From the NCBI GenBank assembly GCA_022709695.1, contig JAKLII010000002.1, forward strand, positions 489,704 to 553,703: a stretch of DNA of 64,000 bases, given 5' to 3'. Positions 10,101 to 17,614 of the stretch are shown here, piece by piece (within the stretch, counting starts at the first letter, position 1; each line of letters begins with the position of its first letter). This DNA comes from Bacteroidota bacterium. Lineage in GTDB: Bacteria; Bacteroidota; Bacteroidia; Bacteroidales; SKPS01. Below the pieces are notes generated by a model. That model worked only from the letters and a program-made list of their open reading frames with translations, ran no database searches and had not been told where the DNA came from. Position numbers and translations under genes: made by a program.

Positions 10101-10778
10101 ATCCCCAATGCTTCCATCAGCTATCCGGGAAGTCCCTTTTGCAACAGCCTCTCTTCGATCCAGAATGTCAGCATTACAGGCACCGGTGGCGGTACTTTTT
10201 CCGCAGCTCCGGCAGGGTTAATCCTGAACAACTCTACAGGTGGCATAACCCCGGGCTCCAGTACCCCGGGCAATTATCAGATCACCTATTCCATTGCTGC
10301 TTCCGGAGGGTGCCCTCCGTTCACGACTACTGCTCCGGTGGTAGTTACTGCTTTGCCATCGGCAACCATCTCGTACAGCAGTACCATATTCTGTAAAAAT
10401 CTCAGCACACCCCAGAGTGTAACCCTTACGGGAACCCCCGGCGGAGTGTTCAGTTCCACCACCGGATTATCCATTCAACCCGGCACCGGAGCCATTGTTC
10501 CATCCACCAGCAGCATGGGGGTTTATACAGTAAACTACGTCATTGCTGCCGGAGGGGGTTGTCCTGCAGTTACCGCCAGCACCAGTGTGTTCATCAACCC
10601 CATGCCCGACCCGGCTGGTGTAATCACCTCTGTAAACAACGACACGGTAAATCCGGGAGAAATGAACCTGAATTATACCGTTCCGGCCATTACCAATGCC
10701 ACTTCCTATATCTGGCGATACAGCGGAAGCGGAGTTACCTTTGTGCCTGATACCATAACCATGTCGGCAGTGTGCTGA
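7170..10778 (+). CDS. T9SS cargo protein: beta-helix plus Ig-like repeats, N-terminal part before a frameshift
   Basis: This frame encodes 1202 residues starting with a signal peptide (MKRLFLFFTCIISILGVSG/Q). A long Asn/Ser/Thr-rich beta-helix with 'NNxI..NxIxNI' turns spans about residues 30-780. Three Ig-like modules of about 80 residues follow, each with the phrase 'ASISYPGxPFC...GGTFxxxPxGL...G.Y.I.Y.I.ASGGCP'. A final PKD-like domain is cut off at a TGA at 10776-10778. The missing part of that domain and the sorting tail continue in frame +2 from 10772. Removing one GT from the GTGTG at 10770-10774 restores an unbroken frame reading ...AVLINFGPGATSG, a phrase matching the paralogous domain of the neighbour gene. 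The gene lies 43 bp after its neighbour and is probably co-transcribed. Confidence 0.85.
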   Translation: MKRLFLFFTCIISILGVSGQTPVGTGQTYATLKAAFDAINSGTLTGAVVLQLTSNTTEPASAVLNASGGSSNYTSVTIYPAVANLTVSGTVAGALIELSGADQVILDGRVNQQGAASLSISNASTATNATTILFSNDATFNTIKHSIISGCAPTSGVVTFGTTTGSTGNDNNTVEFCEIKDGLTKPRYLVYGSGTTSKENSNNSILNCNLMNYNAATSTGAIYLASGNTGWILSGNSIYQTAAYAGSATTAYGIYISGGNGYQVTNNYIGGSSPMCGGTAWTINGTAAAMKFNGIYLGVETLVTTSVQNNQIRNIYWLTSATTTASPGVWCGIHSPSGNVHIGSSAGNIIGDSVGNGSITIVTTGTTNAYIYGISNISTGSNINISNNRIGSLTLGNGISTTALSALYCIHNSGGTAGTTTAVIENNLIGSLTTPNSILYANATTSTINQFINGLYNNALGSALISGNTVSNIKNNYSSNGTSASAICGLFVGGGSNTITGNVIRDLTSSGTSTGTGIGTNLLGIFFRDIAALSGNQTISGNKVFNLNNTAASAAVTVAGIYFDAYNSASSNVIEKNQVYNLNPSTTGAAVISGINIASSGNTTQVINNMVSLGDGLSNNYLITGILDSAGTNHYYYNSVYIGGSAVSGSNVTYAFNSHVTTVSRNFLNNIFYNGRSNGTGTGKHYAVRIAGTITNPVGLTMNYNDLFTDGTGGVMGVFNSADRTSLTLWQTATGQDANSISADPKYLGITNLHIQTTITSPVDNAGLTVAGITTDFDGDFRTNTPDIGADEFASLPVNNCTGTPSASLILGPDSLCAGNATTLSLNNAYNLTGISYLWKYGTTASGPWTNLDTLLTQSTGILTATRYFTCTISCSFSGLSYTTPAKSIVVTPIPNASISYPGAPFCQADSSIKSVTLTGTTGGTFTALPSGLVLNGANGNLQPSASQPGSYTISYTIPASGGCPLFTATAPVTINPIPNASISYPGSPFCNSLSSIQNVSITGTGGGTFSAAPAGLILNNSTGGITPGSSTPGNYQITYSIAASGGCPPFTTTAPVVVTALPSATISYSSTIFCKNLSTPQSVTLTGTPGGVFSSTTGLSIQPGTGAIVPSTSSMGVYTVNYVIAAGGGCPAVTASTSVFINPMPDPAGVITSVNNDTVNPGEMNLNYTVPAITNATSYIWRYSGSGVTFVPDTITMSAVC

Positions 10779-11146
10779 TCAATTTTGGTCCGGGTGCGAC
10801 CTCAGGCATTCTTACTGTAAGAGGGTACAATACATGTGGCGAAGGGGATCCCTCTGCCGGATATCCGGTATTCGTAACCGTAGGTTTGGAGGAAATGGCA
10901 AACCAGCAGAAATTCCGTATACACCCGAATCCGGCGGCAGGAAAGGTAGAAATTCGCCTTCCGAAACCTGTATATGGATTGGAAATCAGTATTATTACTT
11001 CAGAAGGGAAAGTTGTTCTATCCCAAAATGAAACAACGATTTCAGAAGTCGTTCTCATGGATCTGACCAGGTTACCGGCAGGGTTGTATCTGATGAAGTT
11101 ATCCGGACAAGGCTTTTCGGGAACGGAAAGGATCGTAGTGCAGTAA
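10772..11146 (+). CDS. Frameshifted C-terminal part: end of PKD-like domain and T9SS type A sorting domain
   Basis: This frame continues the preceding gene after a 2-bp shift. It opens with the second half of a PKD-like domain (LINFGPGATSGILTVRGYNT, then CGEGD), the counterpart of 'ITIQFGSGATTGYVAVKG' in the upstream protein. A type A sorting domain follows (FRIHPNPAAGKVEIRLP ... LPAGLYLMKLSG), ending in ERIVVQ. There is no signal peptide and no independent start except an in-frame GTG at 10772, so it is unlikely to be made alone. Either the gene is a recent pseudogene, or a sequencing/assembly error inserted GT, or the protein is made by frameshifting or phase variation. Confidence 0.8.
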   Translation: MLINFGPGATSGILTVRGYNTCGEGDPSAGYPVFVTVGLEEMANQQKFRIHPNPAAGKVEIRLPKPVYGLEISIITSEGKVVLSQNETTISEVVLMDLTRLPAGLYLMKLSGQGFSGTERIVVQ

Positions 11147-11172
11147 ACCCAACCAGGGTACTGCATTATTCA

Positions 11173-11202
11173 TTTGCGATCTAAAAAAAGTTCTTACCTT
11201 TG
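11173..11202 (+). promoter_or_regulatory. Promoter of the DUF177-rpmF-plsX-fabH operon
   Basis: TTTG (11173-11176), an 18-bp spacer and TACCTTTG (11195-11202) form an exact Bacteroidota vegetative promoter. Transcription would begin near 11208, which rules out any translation start before that point and supports the ATG at 11234. Confidence 0.85.
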
Positions 11203-11233
11203 CCGGCTATTTCAGAAGGAAAGTTATATCCGG

Positions 11234-11761
11234 ATGGCAGTGAGGGATTACACCATACAGTTCAGCGGGTTGGCCGAAGGGGACCACAGGTTCGACTTCG
11301 TGCTCGACAAGGCTTTTTTTGCCCTTTTCCAGGAGGAGCAGATCCTCGGCGGACGGGTGGATGCAGAGGTTACCCTGGACCGTCAGAGCCGCATGCTGGT
11401 GTTCTTTTTCGACCTGAAAGGTGTTGTTGAGGTGGTTTGCGACCGTTGTGCCGACCCGCTTCTGATTGCCGTAGCAGGGAAGCAGGAGTTGATTGTCCGG
11501 ATCGGAGAAGAAGGAGAATCGACCGACGACGACCTCGTTTTTATTCCTGAGGAGGCCTTTGAGTTCGATCTTTCGCAGCATCTGTTTGACTATGTGCATA
11601 TACTTCTTCCCATGCGCCTCACCCATGATGACAGTGCTGACGGAAAGGGCTGTGATCCGGAAATGCTAAAACTGCTGGAGCGTTACAACGCGGAAAAACC
11701 GTCTGACAATCCCTGGCAAGGGCTTGAGAAACTGCTGGGGGATACCCCCAACGAAAACTAG
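11234..11761 (+). CDS. DUF177/YceD-family protein
   Basis: The 175-residue product fits the DUF177 (YceD) family, whose E. coli member affects 23S rRNA accumulation and which is almost always encoded directly before rpmF. Visible marks are an N-terminal Leu/Phe-rich beta region, the 'VVCDRCADPL' Cys-x2-Cys motif near residue 75, an acidic middle, and the C-terminal stretch ending 'NPWQGLEKLLGD', which matches the family's usual 'DPRWEALKKL' type ending. The start at 11234 was chosen because the promoter lies at 11173-11202; an upstream in-frame codon at 11174 would fall inside it. The gene is followed after 35 bp by rpmF. The exact molecular role in this phylum is not established. Confidence 0.88.
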   Translation: MAVRDYTIQFSGLAEGDHRFDFVLDKAFFALFQEEQILGGRVDAEVTLDRQSRMLVFFFDLKGVVEVVCDRCADPLLIAVAGKQELIVRIGEEGESTDDDLVFIPEEAFEFDLSQHLFDYVHILLPMRLTHDDSADGKGCDPEMLKLLERYNAEKPSDNPWQGLEKLLGDTPNEN

Positions 11762-11796
11762 ATAATCATATAAATCATTGAAATTCATATTTTTGT

Positions 11797-11982
11797 ATGG
11801 CACATCCTAAAAGAAAAACCTCGAAGACCAGAAGAGACAAACGGCGTACCCATTACAAAGCCGTTGTGCCCACCGTGGTGAGCTGTTCCAACTGCGGATC
11901 TCCTGTATTGTACCACAGGGTTTGCTCCAACTGCGGTTTCTACAAAGGGAAGCCGGCCATCGAGAAGGCCGGGGCATTGTAA
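11797..11982 (+). CDS. rpmF: 50S ribosomal protein L32
   Basis: This 61-residue basic protein begins MAHPKRKTSKTRRDKRRTHY, the canonical L32 N-terminus. It carries two Cys pairs (CSNCG at about 31-35 and CSNCG at about 46-50), so this is the zinc-binding form of L32 rather than the C-minus form induced by zinc limitation. Length and order (DUF177-rpmF-plsX-fabH) are typical for bacteria. It lies 35 bp after the DUF177 gene and 24 bp before plsX, and is expected to be co-transcribed with them. Confidence 0.98.
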   Translation: MAHPKRKTSKTRRDKRRTHYKAVVPTVVSCSNCGSPVLYHRVCSNCGFYKGKPAIEKAGAL

Positions 11983-12006
11983 GCCGGTAACCAACCCGAC
12001 AGCAGG

Positions 12007-12957
12007 ATGAAAATCGCTCTGGACGTAATGGGCGGTGACAACGCTCCGCTGTCGCCCGTGCTGGGTGCAGTGGAGGCTCTCGGGCATTTACAGCCCGACG
12101 ACCGGATTGTGCTCGTAGGAAAGGGTGAGGCTATACGTGAATGTCTTGATAGACAACATATTGCACAAGATACTTTTGATATTGCCGAGGCCCCTGAGGT
12201 GATCGGACAGGATGAACACCCTACTGTGGCTTTTTCCCAGAAGCGCAACGCCAGTATTCCACTGGGATATCAGCTGATGAAACAGGGGCGTGCAGATGCC
12301 TTTGCCTCAGCGGGTAATACCGGGGCGATGCTGGTAGGGGCCCTGTATCTGCTCAACACCATCCCCGGTATTATCCGTCCCTGCATACCGGCACTTATCC
12401 CACGGGCAGCAGGAGGGTATACCCTGATACTGGATGTGGGGAGCAACCCCGATGCACGTCCTGATGTGTTGTATCAGTACGGCATGATCGGCGCTGCCTT
12501 CGCAGGGATGGTGCTGAAAATTGCCGAACCGCGGGTGGCCCTGCTCAACATCGGTGAAGAGGAGGAAAAAGGGAGCCTGCTTACCCAGGCAGCCTACAAG
12601 GCCATGAAGGGTACCAACGATTTCCGGTTTACGGGAAACATCGAAGCGCGCGATCTGTTCGGAGACAAAGCCGACGTGATTGTGTGCGACGGATTCAGCG
12701 GAAATATTGTGCTGAAACAGATTGAAGGCTTCTATAACCTGTTGGTGGAGAAGGGGGTACAGAACCCTTTCTTCGACAGGTACAACTATGAAAACTACGG
12801 TGGCACCCCGATCCTGGGTGTGAACGGAGTGGCAATGATTGCCCATGGCATATCGAGCACCTCGGCGTTCCGCACCATGATTACCGAAGCTGCCAACATA
12901 TACCGATCGGGTCTGATCGGTGAACTTCAGGCCCGCCTTAAACGTTTCTCTGATTAA
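12007..12957 (+). CDS. plsX: Phosphate acyltransferase PlsX
   Basis: This 316-residue protein is PlsX, which converts acyl-ACP and phosphate into acyl-phosphate for the first acylation of glycerol-3-phosphate. It shows the family hallmarks MKIALDVMGGDNAP at the N-terminus, 'SAGNTGAMLVGALY' near residue 100, 'LDVGSNPDARPDVL', 'LLNIGEEEEKG' and 'DVIVCDGFSGNIVLKQIEG'. Length is normal. It is the third gene of the DUF177-rpmF-plsX-fabH operon, with fabH beginning 13 bp after its stop. It is probably a peripheral cytoplasmic enzyme. Glycerol-3-phosphate for the next step would come from gpsA at 29.9 kb. Confidence 0.97.
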   Translation: MKIALDVMGGDNAPLSPVLGAVEALGHLQPDDRIVLVGKGEAIRECLDRQHIAQDTFDIAEAPEVIGQDEHPTVAFSQKRNASIPLGYQLMKQGRADAFASAGNTGAMLVGALYLLNTIPGIIRPCIPALIPRAAGGYTLILDVGSNPDARPDVLYQYGMIGAAFAGMVLKIAEPRVALLNIGEEEEKGSLLTQAAYKAMKGTNDFRFTGNIEARDLFGDKADVIVCDGFSGNIVLKQIEGFYNLLVEKGVQNPFFDRYNYENYGGTPILGVNGVAMIAHGISSTSAFRTMITEAANIYRSGLIGELQARLKRFSD

Positions 12958-12970
12958 CAAACCTATTTGA

Positions 12971-13996
12971 ATGATGGCAAAGACCAGAGCAATGATCACC
13001 GGCGTGGGTGCACACCTGCCGGATTACATCCTTACCAACGACGAACTGAGCAGGATGGTGGATACCTCAGATGAGTGGATTATGACCAGAATCGGTATCC
13101 GCGAAAGGCGCATCCTCAAAGGCCCTTACGGCCCTTCGGAGCTGGGCGCCGAAGCCATCAGGGAGCTGCTGCAGAAAACCGGCACCCACCCCGATGAGAT
13201 CGAACTGGTGATCTGTGCTACCGTGACCCCCGACCACCAGTTTCCGGCAACCGCCAATATCATCAGCGACAAGGTGGGGATTACTAAAGCGTTCTCCTTC
13301 GATCTGAACGCAGGGTGTTCAGGATTTTTGTTCGCCCTTGCCACTGCCACCCAATTCGTGGAAAACGGGATGGTGAAAAAAGCGATCGTGGTGGGAGCCG
13401 AAAAGATGTCTTCCATCGTGGATTATCAGGATCGTGCCACCTGTCCTATTTTTGGTGACGGAGCGGCCGCCGTGTTGCTGGAGCCCACCACCGAAGAGAT
13501 CGGGGTGATGGATTCCATGATGCGGGTGGATGGATCGGGAAGGGTACACCTGCATCAAAAAGCCGGTGGCTCGGTGAAACCCGCCAGCCACGAATCGGTA
13601 GATGCAAGGGAGCATTTCATTTATCAGGAAGGACAACCGGTGTTTAAGGCTGCTGTGTCCAATATGGCCGATTATGCGGTGGATATGATGAAAAAGCACC
13701 ATCTCACTGCCGCTGATATTGCATGGCTGGTGCCCCACCAGGCTAATATGCGTATCATCGAAGCCACTGCACGCCGCATGAACCTCGACCCGGCAAAGGT
13801 AATGATCAACATCGAAAAGTTCGGCAACACCACCGCGGCCACCCTCCCACTGTGCCTGTACGATTATGAGTCGAAACTGAAGAAGGGCGACAACATCATC
13901 CTCGCTACTTTTGGTGCCGGATTCACCTGGGGCGCCATTTACCTCAAATGGGGCTACGACGGTGCTGAAGCCGCACGGAACAATAAACCCTATTGA
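12971..13996 (+). CDS. fabH: 3-oxoacyl-ACP synthase III (FabH)
   Basis: The 341-residue product is beta-ketoacyl-ACP synthase III, which condenses acetyl-CoA (or branched acyl-CoA) with malonyl-ACP to start fatty-acid synthesis. The Cys-His-Asn triad is visible: Cys116 in LNAGCSGFLFAL, His in 'LVPHQANMRIIE' (about 256) and Asn in 'IEKFGNTTAATLPL' (about 286). 'SDEWIMTRIGIRERR' near the start is also typical. Two adjacent ATGs (12971 and 12974) are equally possible starts. It is the last gene of the lipid operon; after its stop comes a long imperfect hairpin made of the GTTGAGGAAG repeat. Confidence 0.97.
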   Translation: MMAKTRAMITGVGAHLPDYILTNDELSRMVDTSDEWIMTRIGIRERRILKGPYGPSELGAEAIRELLQKTGTHPDEIELVICATVTPDHQFPATANIISDKVGITKAFSFDLNAGCSGFLFALATATQFVENGMVKKAIVVGAEKMSSIVDYQDRATCPIFGDGAAAVLLEPTTEEIGVMDSMMRVDGSGRVHLHQKAGGSVKPASHESVDAREHFIYQEGQPVFKAAVSNMADYAVDMMKKHHLTAADIAWLVPHQANMRIIEATARRMNLDPAKVMINIEKFGNTTAATLPLCLYDYESKLKKGDNIILATFGAGFTWGAIYLKWGYDGAEAARNNKPY

Positions 13997-13997
13997 T

Positions 13998-14075
13998 GGT
14001 TTAGGAGGTTGAGGAGGTTTAGAAAGTTTAGATTTAACCACTCAACTTCCTCAACTTCCTCAACTACTTCAACTT
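13998..14075. repeat. Intergenic GTTGAGGAAG repeat forming a 21-bp imperfect inverted repeat
   Basis: The left arm at 14008-14028 and the right arm at 14044-14064 are inverted copies matching at 18 of 21 positions around a 15-nt loop. Both arms are built from GTTGAGGA(A/G)GTT words, as at 4123-4178. It fills most of the gap between fabH and trpS. There is no T-run after it, so it is not a standard intrinsic terminator, although the transcript could fold strongly. Confidence 0.75.
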
Positions 14076-14082
14076 AAACAAA

Positions 14083-15078
14083 ATGGAAAGAGTCGTAAGC
14101 GGTATCAGGCCCACCGGAAACCTGCACCTGGGGAACTATATGGGTGCGTTGCGCAATTTTGTGAAGATGCAGCACGAGCACGACTGTTTCTTTTTTATTG
14201 CTGATTATCATTCCCTTACCACCCATCCCAATCCAACCGACCTTCACGGCAACGTGAAGGATGCCCTGGTGGAGTACCTGGCGGCGGGGCTCGATCCCGA
14301 AAAAGCTACCCTGTACATCCAGAGCGATGTACCCGAAACTGCCGAGCTGTACCTGCTCCTGAATATGAATGCCTATTTGGGTGAGTTGGAGCGTGTTACC
14401 TCGTTTAAGGACAAGATTCGCCAGCAACCCGACAATATCAACGCGGGGCTCCTCACCTACCCTGTGCTGATGGCGGCAGATATCATCATCCACAAAGCGG
14501 CCAAGGTGCCCGTTGGCAAGGACCAGGAGCAGCACCTTGAGATGACCCGCACCTTCGCCCGCCGTTTCAACCGCATTTACGGAGTAGAGTATTTCCCTGA
14601 ACCCGAAGCTTTCAACTTCGGGCAGGAGCTGATCCGAATCCCCGGACTGGATGGCGGCGGCAAAATGAGCAAAAGCGACAACCCCGGCAGCGCTATTTTC
14701 CTGGCCGATGAACCCGAGGTGATCCGGAAGAAGATCATGCGTGCTGTTACCGACGAAGGGCCCAAAACCCTGAATCAGCCGAAGCCCCAAGCCATTCAGA
14801 ATCTCTTCGACCTGATGCAGGTGGTGTCGGAACCTGATACCATTGCCCATTTTGATGCTGCTTTCAACAACTGCACAATTCGTTACGGCGACCTCAAGAA
14901 ACAGCTGGCAGAAGATATGATCCGCTTTACAGCACCCATCCTGGAGAGAATCAGGGAATTGAGGTCCAATGATACGTACCTTAGAAAAGTGGTACACACC
15001 GGCCGCGACAAGGCGGTTACTTCGGCCCGGCAAACCATCCGGGAGGTCAGGGAGATTATTGGGTTCAGGGGGTTCTGA
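14083..15078 (+). CDS. trpS: Tryptophanyl-tRNA synthetase
   Basis: This 331-residue class I synthetase charges tRNA-Trp. The HIGH-type motif is 'GNLHLGNYMG' at residues 12-21 and the KMSKS motif is GGGKMSKSDNPG near residue 195. 'VLMAADIIIHKAAKVPVGKD' is the family's tryptophan/ATP pocket segment. Length matches bacterial TrpRS. The start ATG follows directly on the intergenic hairpin. The gene stands alone, without tryptophan biosynthesis genes nearby. No T-box or other leader structure is recognisable. Confidence 0.97.
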   Translation: MERVVSGIRPTGNLHLGNYMGALRNFVKMQHEHDCFFFIADYHSLTTHPNPTDLHGNVKDALVEYLAAGLDPEKATLYIQSDVPETAELYLLLNMNAYLGELERVTSFKDKIRQQPDNINAGLLTYPVLMAADIIIHKAAKVPVGKDQEQHLEMTRTFARRFNRIYGVEYFPEPEAFNFGQELIRIPGLDGGGKMSKSDNPGSAIFLADEPEVIRKKIMRAVTDEGPKTLNQPKPQAIQNLFDLMQVVSEPDTIAHFDAAFNNCTIRYGDLKKQLAEDMIRFTAPILERIRELRSNDTYLRKVVHTGRDKAVTSARQTIREVREIIGFRGF

Positions 15079-15100
15079 TTGAATCCAAAGGATTCAGGAT

Positions 15101-15184
15101 CAAGGTTCAAAGATCAAGGTTTAAAGATCAGGTTCAAAGATTCATGACTTGGTTATAAGTGATGAGTGATGAGTGATGAGTGAT
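15101..15184. repeat. Two intergenic tandem repeats: 14-mer x3 and 7-mer x3.7
   Basis: Three tandem copies of CAAGGTTCAAAGAT (14, 14 and 13 bp; 15101-15141) are followed, after an 18-bp gap, by GTGATGA heptamers (15159-15184, about 3.7 copies). They occupy the gap between trpS and the symporter gene. No coding or promoter function is evident. Confidence 0.85.
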
Positions 15185-15251
15185 TTGTGCGCAAGTGCGG
15201 AAGGATTTCCGTATCATTGTGACCGAAAATCCCTGAAATCCCGACGCTGTT

Positions 15252-16667
15252 ATGTTGAAAAAAATCCCCCTCCACTGGCAGATCCTGGCGGGTCTGGTGC
15301 TGGCTGTTGTGTTTGGCGTTGTATTCCCCGACCGGTACCGCATCGACGATGATTTCTTTAAGGCGCTGGAAAAAAAGGAGTATGCCTGGTCGGTGGATGC
15401 GCAATACCTTTTCGGGGGAATGGCAGGCAGATCTCTTACCCAGAAAGAGTTTCTGAAGGTGCTTGAGAGCAGGTACACTGTATCGGAGCTGAAGCAGACC
15501 ACACCCCATTTCCTGGAGGCTGCCAGGTACAACCGTGCGATCAGATACATCGACTGGATCGGTGAGTTGTTTATGCGTGCCTTAAAAATGCTCATCGTGC
15601 CCTTGGTGCTCAGCTCGATTGTGAGCGGAGTGGCCGGCATCGGTTCGGCGGCAGGGCTTGGAAGGATCACGGCCAAAACCCTAGGCTTTTATATCCTCTC
15701 GAGCCTGGTGGCGATTGTGACCGGGCTGGGGCTGGTATTGCTCATCAAACCCGGTATGGGAATGGGTCTTACCGCAGTGCAGTCGGCCAGCGACCTGGCA
15801 GGGATGTCAACCTTCCGCGACACCCTTATCGGCATCATCCCCGACAACATTTTTGCTGCCTTTACTTCGGCCAATATGCTGTCGATCATTTTCTTCGCCA
15901 TGGTAACGGGGTTTTTTATCACTCAGCTCCGGGATGATTACCGCGAAAAGCTCCTGTTTATGTTCACTGCTTTTTCGGAGTTGATGCTGAAAATGACCCT
16001 GTGGGTGATCCGCTTTGCACCGCTGGGGGTATTTGCCCTGGTAGCGGGTGTGGTGGCAGGCCATTCAGACCTTGCGGGGCTGGCTGAAAATCTGGGGCTC
16101 TATTTTGTTACGGTGATGCTGGCCCTGGCCATTCATGGTCTGATTACCCTTCCGCTAACGATCCGTTTGCTGGCCAGGGTAAATCCTGTGAAACACTTCA
16201 GGGCGCTGCGGGTGGTGCTGCTCACCGCCTTCTCCACCAGCTCCTCCGGAGCCACCCTGCCCCTTACCATGGAGGCTGTTGAGCATAAGTGCGGCGTTTC
16301 CAATAAAATCGCCAGCTTCACCCTGCCGCTGGGGGCAACCATCAACATGAACGGTACGGCGCTTTATGAGTGTATTGCCGTTATTTTCATCGCCAATGCC
16401 TACGGCATCGACCTCTCCTTCGGACAGCAGGTGATCGTGGTGATCACCTCCCTGCTGGCGGCCATTGGAGCTGCCGCGGTACCCATGGCCGGACTGGTGA
16501 TGATGACCATCATCCTGACGGCCGTGGGCCTGCCCCTGGAAGGGATCGGGTTGATTCTGACGGTGGACCGTATCCTGGATATGTTCCGCACCACGATCAA
16601 CGTGCTGGGCGATACCTGCGGGGCGGTGATCGTGGCGAAATCGGAGGGGGAGAAATTACCTCAGTAG
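15252..16667 (+). CDS. Dicarboxylate/amino acid:cation symporter (DAACS family)
   Basis: This 471-residue inner-membrane protein belongs to the DAACS/GltP-DctA family, which takes up glutamate, aspartate or C4-dicarboxylates with Na+ or H+. About eight hydrophobic segments plus re-entrant loops are visible. The serine-rich re-entrant loop reads 'TAFSTSSSGATLPLTMEA' and is followed by the cation/substrate motif 'GATINMNGTALYE' and by 'DRILDMFRTTINVLGD'. An insert of about 80 residues between the first two membrane segments (positions 25-105) is longer than in GltP. The 3' end overlaps the convergent beta-helix gene by 7 bp. The substrate cannot be decided from sequence. Confidence 0.93.
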   Translation: MLKKIPLHWQILAGLVLAVVFGVVFPDRYRIDDDFFKALEKKEYAWSVDAQYLFGGMAGRSLTQKEFLKVLESRYTVSELKQTTPHFLEAARYNRAIRYIDWIGELFMRALKMLIVPLVLSSIVSGVAGIGSAAGLGRITAKTLGFYILSSLVAIVTGLGLVLLIKPGMGMGLTAVQSASDLAGMSTFRDTLIGIIPDNIFAAFTSANMLSIIFFAMVTGFFITQLRDDYREKLLFMFTAFSELMLKMTLWVIRFAPLGVFALVAGVVAGHSDLAGLAENLGLYFVTVMLALAIHGLITLPLTIRLLARVNPVKHFRALRVVLLTAFSTSSSGATLPLTMEAVEHKCGVSNKIASFTLPLGATINMNGTALYECIAVIFIANAYGIDLSFGQQVIVVITSLLAAIGAAAVPMAGLVMMTIILTAVGLPLEGIGLILTVDRILDMFRTTINVLGDTCGAVIVAKSEGEKLPQ

Positions 16668-17515
16668 GCCCCGATATTGGATCCTTTTTCCCCTTTTTTC
16701 AGCAGGGGTGAATTCTTGCTGAGTCTGAAGTCGCCGGCGTCAGCATCGATAAAGCCGGGTTCTGTTTCATCGTTGATGATATTGTTCCCTTTGTCTTCAA
16801 CACTTTCCTCTTCGATACTATAGGCTTGTATCAGGCTGTAGCTGACCGGGATGTTTTTCCCGGAATTCAGATAGAACGTATCGCCATTGCCCCAGAGGAT
16901 GGTGTTGCTGACGGTGGGTTTTGAGTCTGAATTGCACTCCAGCCCGTACTCGTTCAGCGTAAGGGTGCAATGGTCGATCACAGGCTCTGAACCCTGCTTG
17001 CAGTTGATGCCCGTCCAGCCGTTTGAGAAGGTGCAATGCGATACTTTGCCGGTGGATTTGATGAACGTGAGCATCCCGGTTGCGTTGTCACCTTCAATAA
17101 CATATCTGATATAGTGTCCGTAGCTGAATTTGCACCACGCGAATTCAGACCCCTTGTCGGTGGTATTCACCACCACGGCGCCCCAGCTCCCCTCATTTCC
17201 CAACCGCGTAAAAACGATCGGTTTACCCTCCTTGCCCCTGGCCACCAGCTTGCCGTTGACCCTTAAAAATCCGAAATCGAAGCTGCTTCCACCATATTCA
17301 AATTCTTCATTGATGCTGGTTTTAAACTTCACCTCTACCCCCGGTTTAATGGTAAGGGTTTTCCCTTCGGGCACAATGGCTTCGCCCTGAACAATATAGG
17401 GTGATCCTTTGGGGCCCCAGGTACCGGATACCTGTTGCTTATCGGCGATAATGGTTTCGGCATGCACGAAGTGCATACTCAACATCAGCAAAAGAAAAGC
17501 GGTAATTGTTCTCAT
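16661..17515 (-). CDS. Small secreted right-handed beta-helix protein
   Basis: The 284-residue product starts with a signal peptide (MRTITAFLLLMLSMHFVHA/E). It continues with 'GTWGPKGSPYIVQGEAIVPE' and 'LTIKPGVEVKFK', a signature of right-handed beta-helix proteins found as stand-alone Bacteroidota exoproteins. Turns such as 'VSHCTFSNGWTGINCKQGSE' and 'IDHCTLTLNEYGLECNSDSK' give the coil spacing. There is no C-terminal T9SS sorting domain; it ends at SNIGAY, so it is probably periplasmic or Sec-exported only. Function is unknown beyond a likely carbohydrate-binding or structural role. It ends 7 bp inside the convergent symporter gene. Confidence 0.85.
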   Translation of the reverse strand: MRTITAFLLLMLSMHFVHAETIIADKQQVSGTWGPKGSPYIVQGEAIVPEGKTLTIKPGVEVKFKTSINEEFEYGGSSFDFGFLRVNGKLVARGKEGKPIVFTRLGNEGSWGAVVVNTTDKGSEFAWCKFSYGHYIRYVIEGDNATGMLTFIKSTGKVSHCTFSNGWTGINCKQGSEPVIDHCTLTLNEYGLECNSDSKPTVSNTILWGNGDTFYLNSGKNIPVSYSLIQAYSIEEESVEDKGNNIINDETEPGFIDADAGDFRLSKNSPLLKKGEKGSNIGAY

Positions 17516-17539
17516 GGCTTATGGTTATTATATGATGTA

Positions 17540-17547
17540 CAAAGGTA
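17540..17547 (-). promoter_or_regulatory. -7 box upstream of the small beta-helix gene
   Basis: On the minus strand this is TACCTTTG, an exact TAnnTTTG match, 25 bp upstream of the ATG at 17515. No TTTG is seen at the -33 position, so strength is uncertain. Confidence 0.55.
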
Positions 17548-17614
17548 CAATCGAACAGATGGTTTTGTTCGTTTATAACCTGTTAATGAAATGAAAACCG
17601 GGATTGGCCAACCC

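Noticed and set aside
11788..11795. TATTTTTG as a promoter for rpmF
   Set aside because: The rpmF ATG is 2 bp after it, so transcription would start inside the coding region; no TTTG at the -33 distance.
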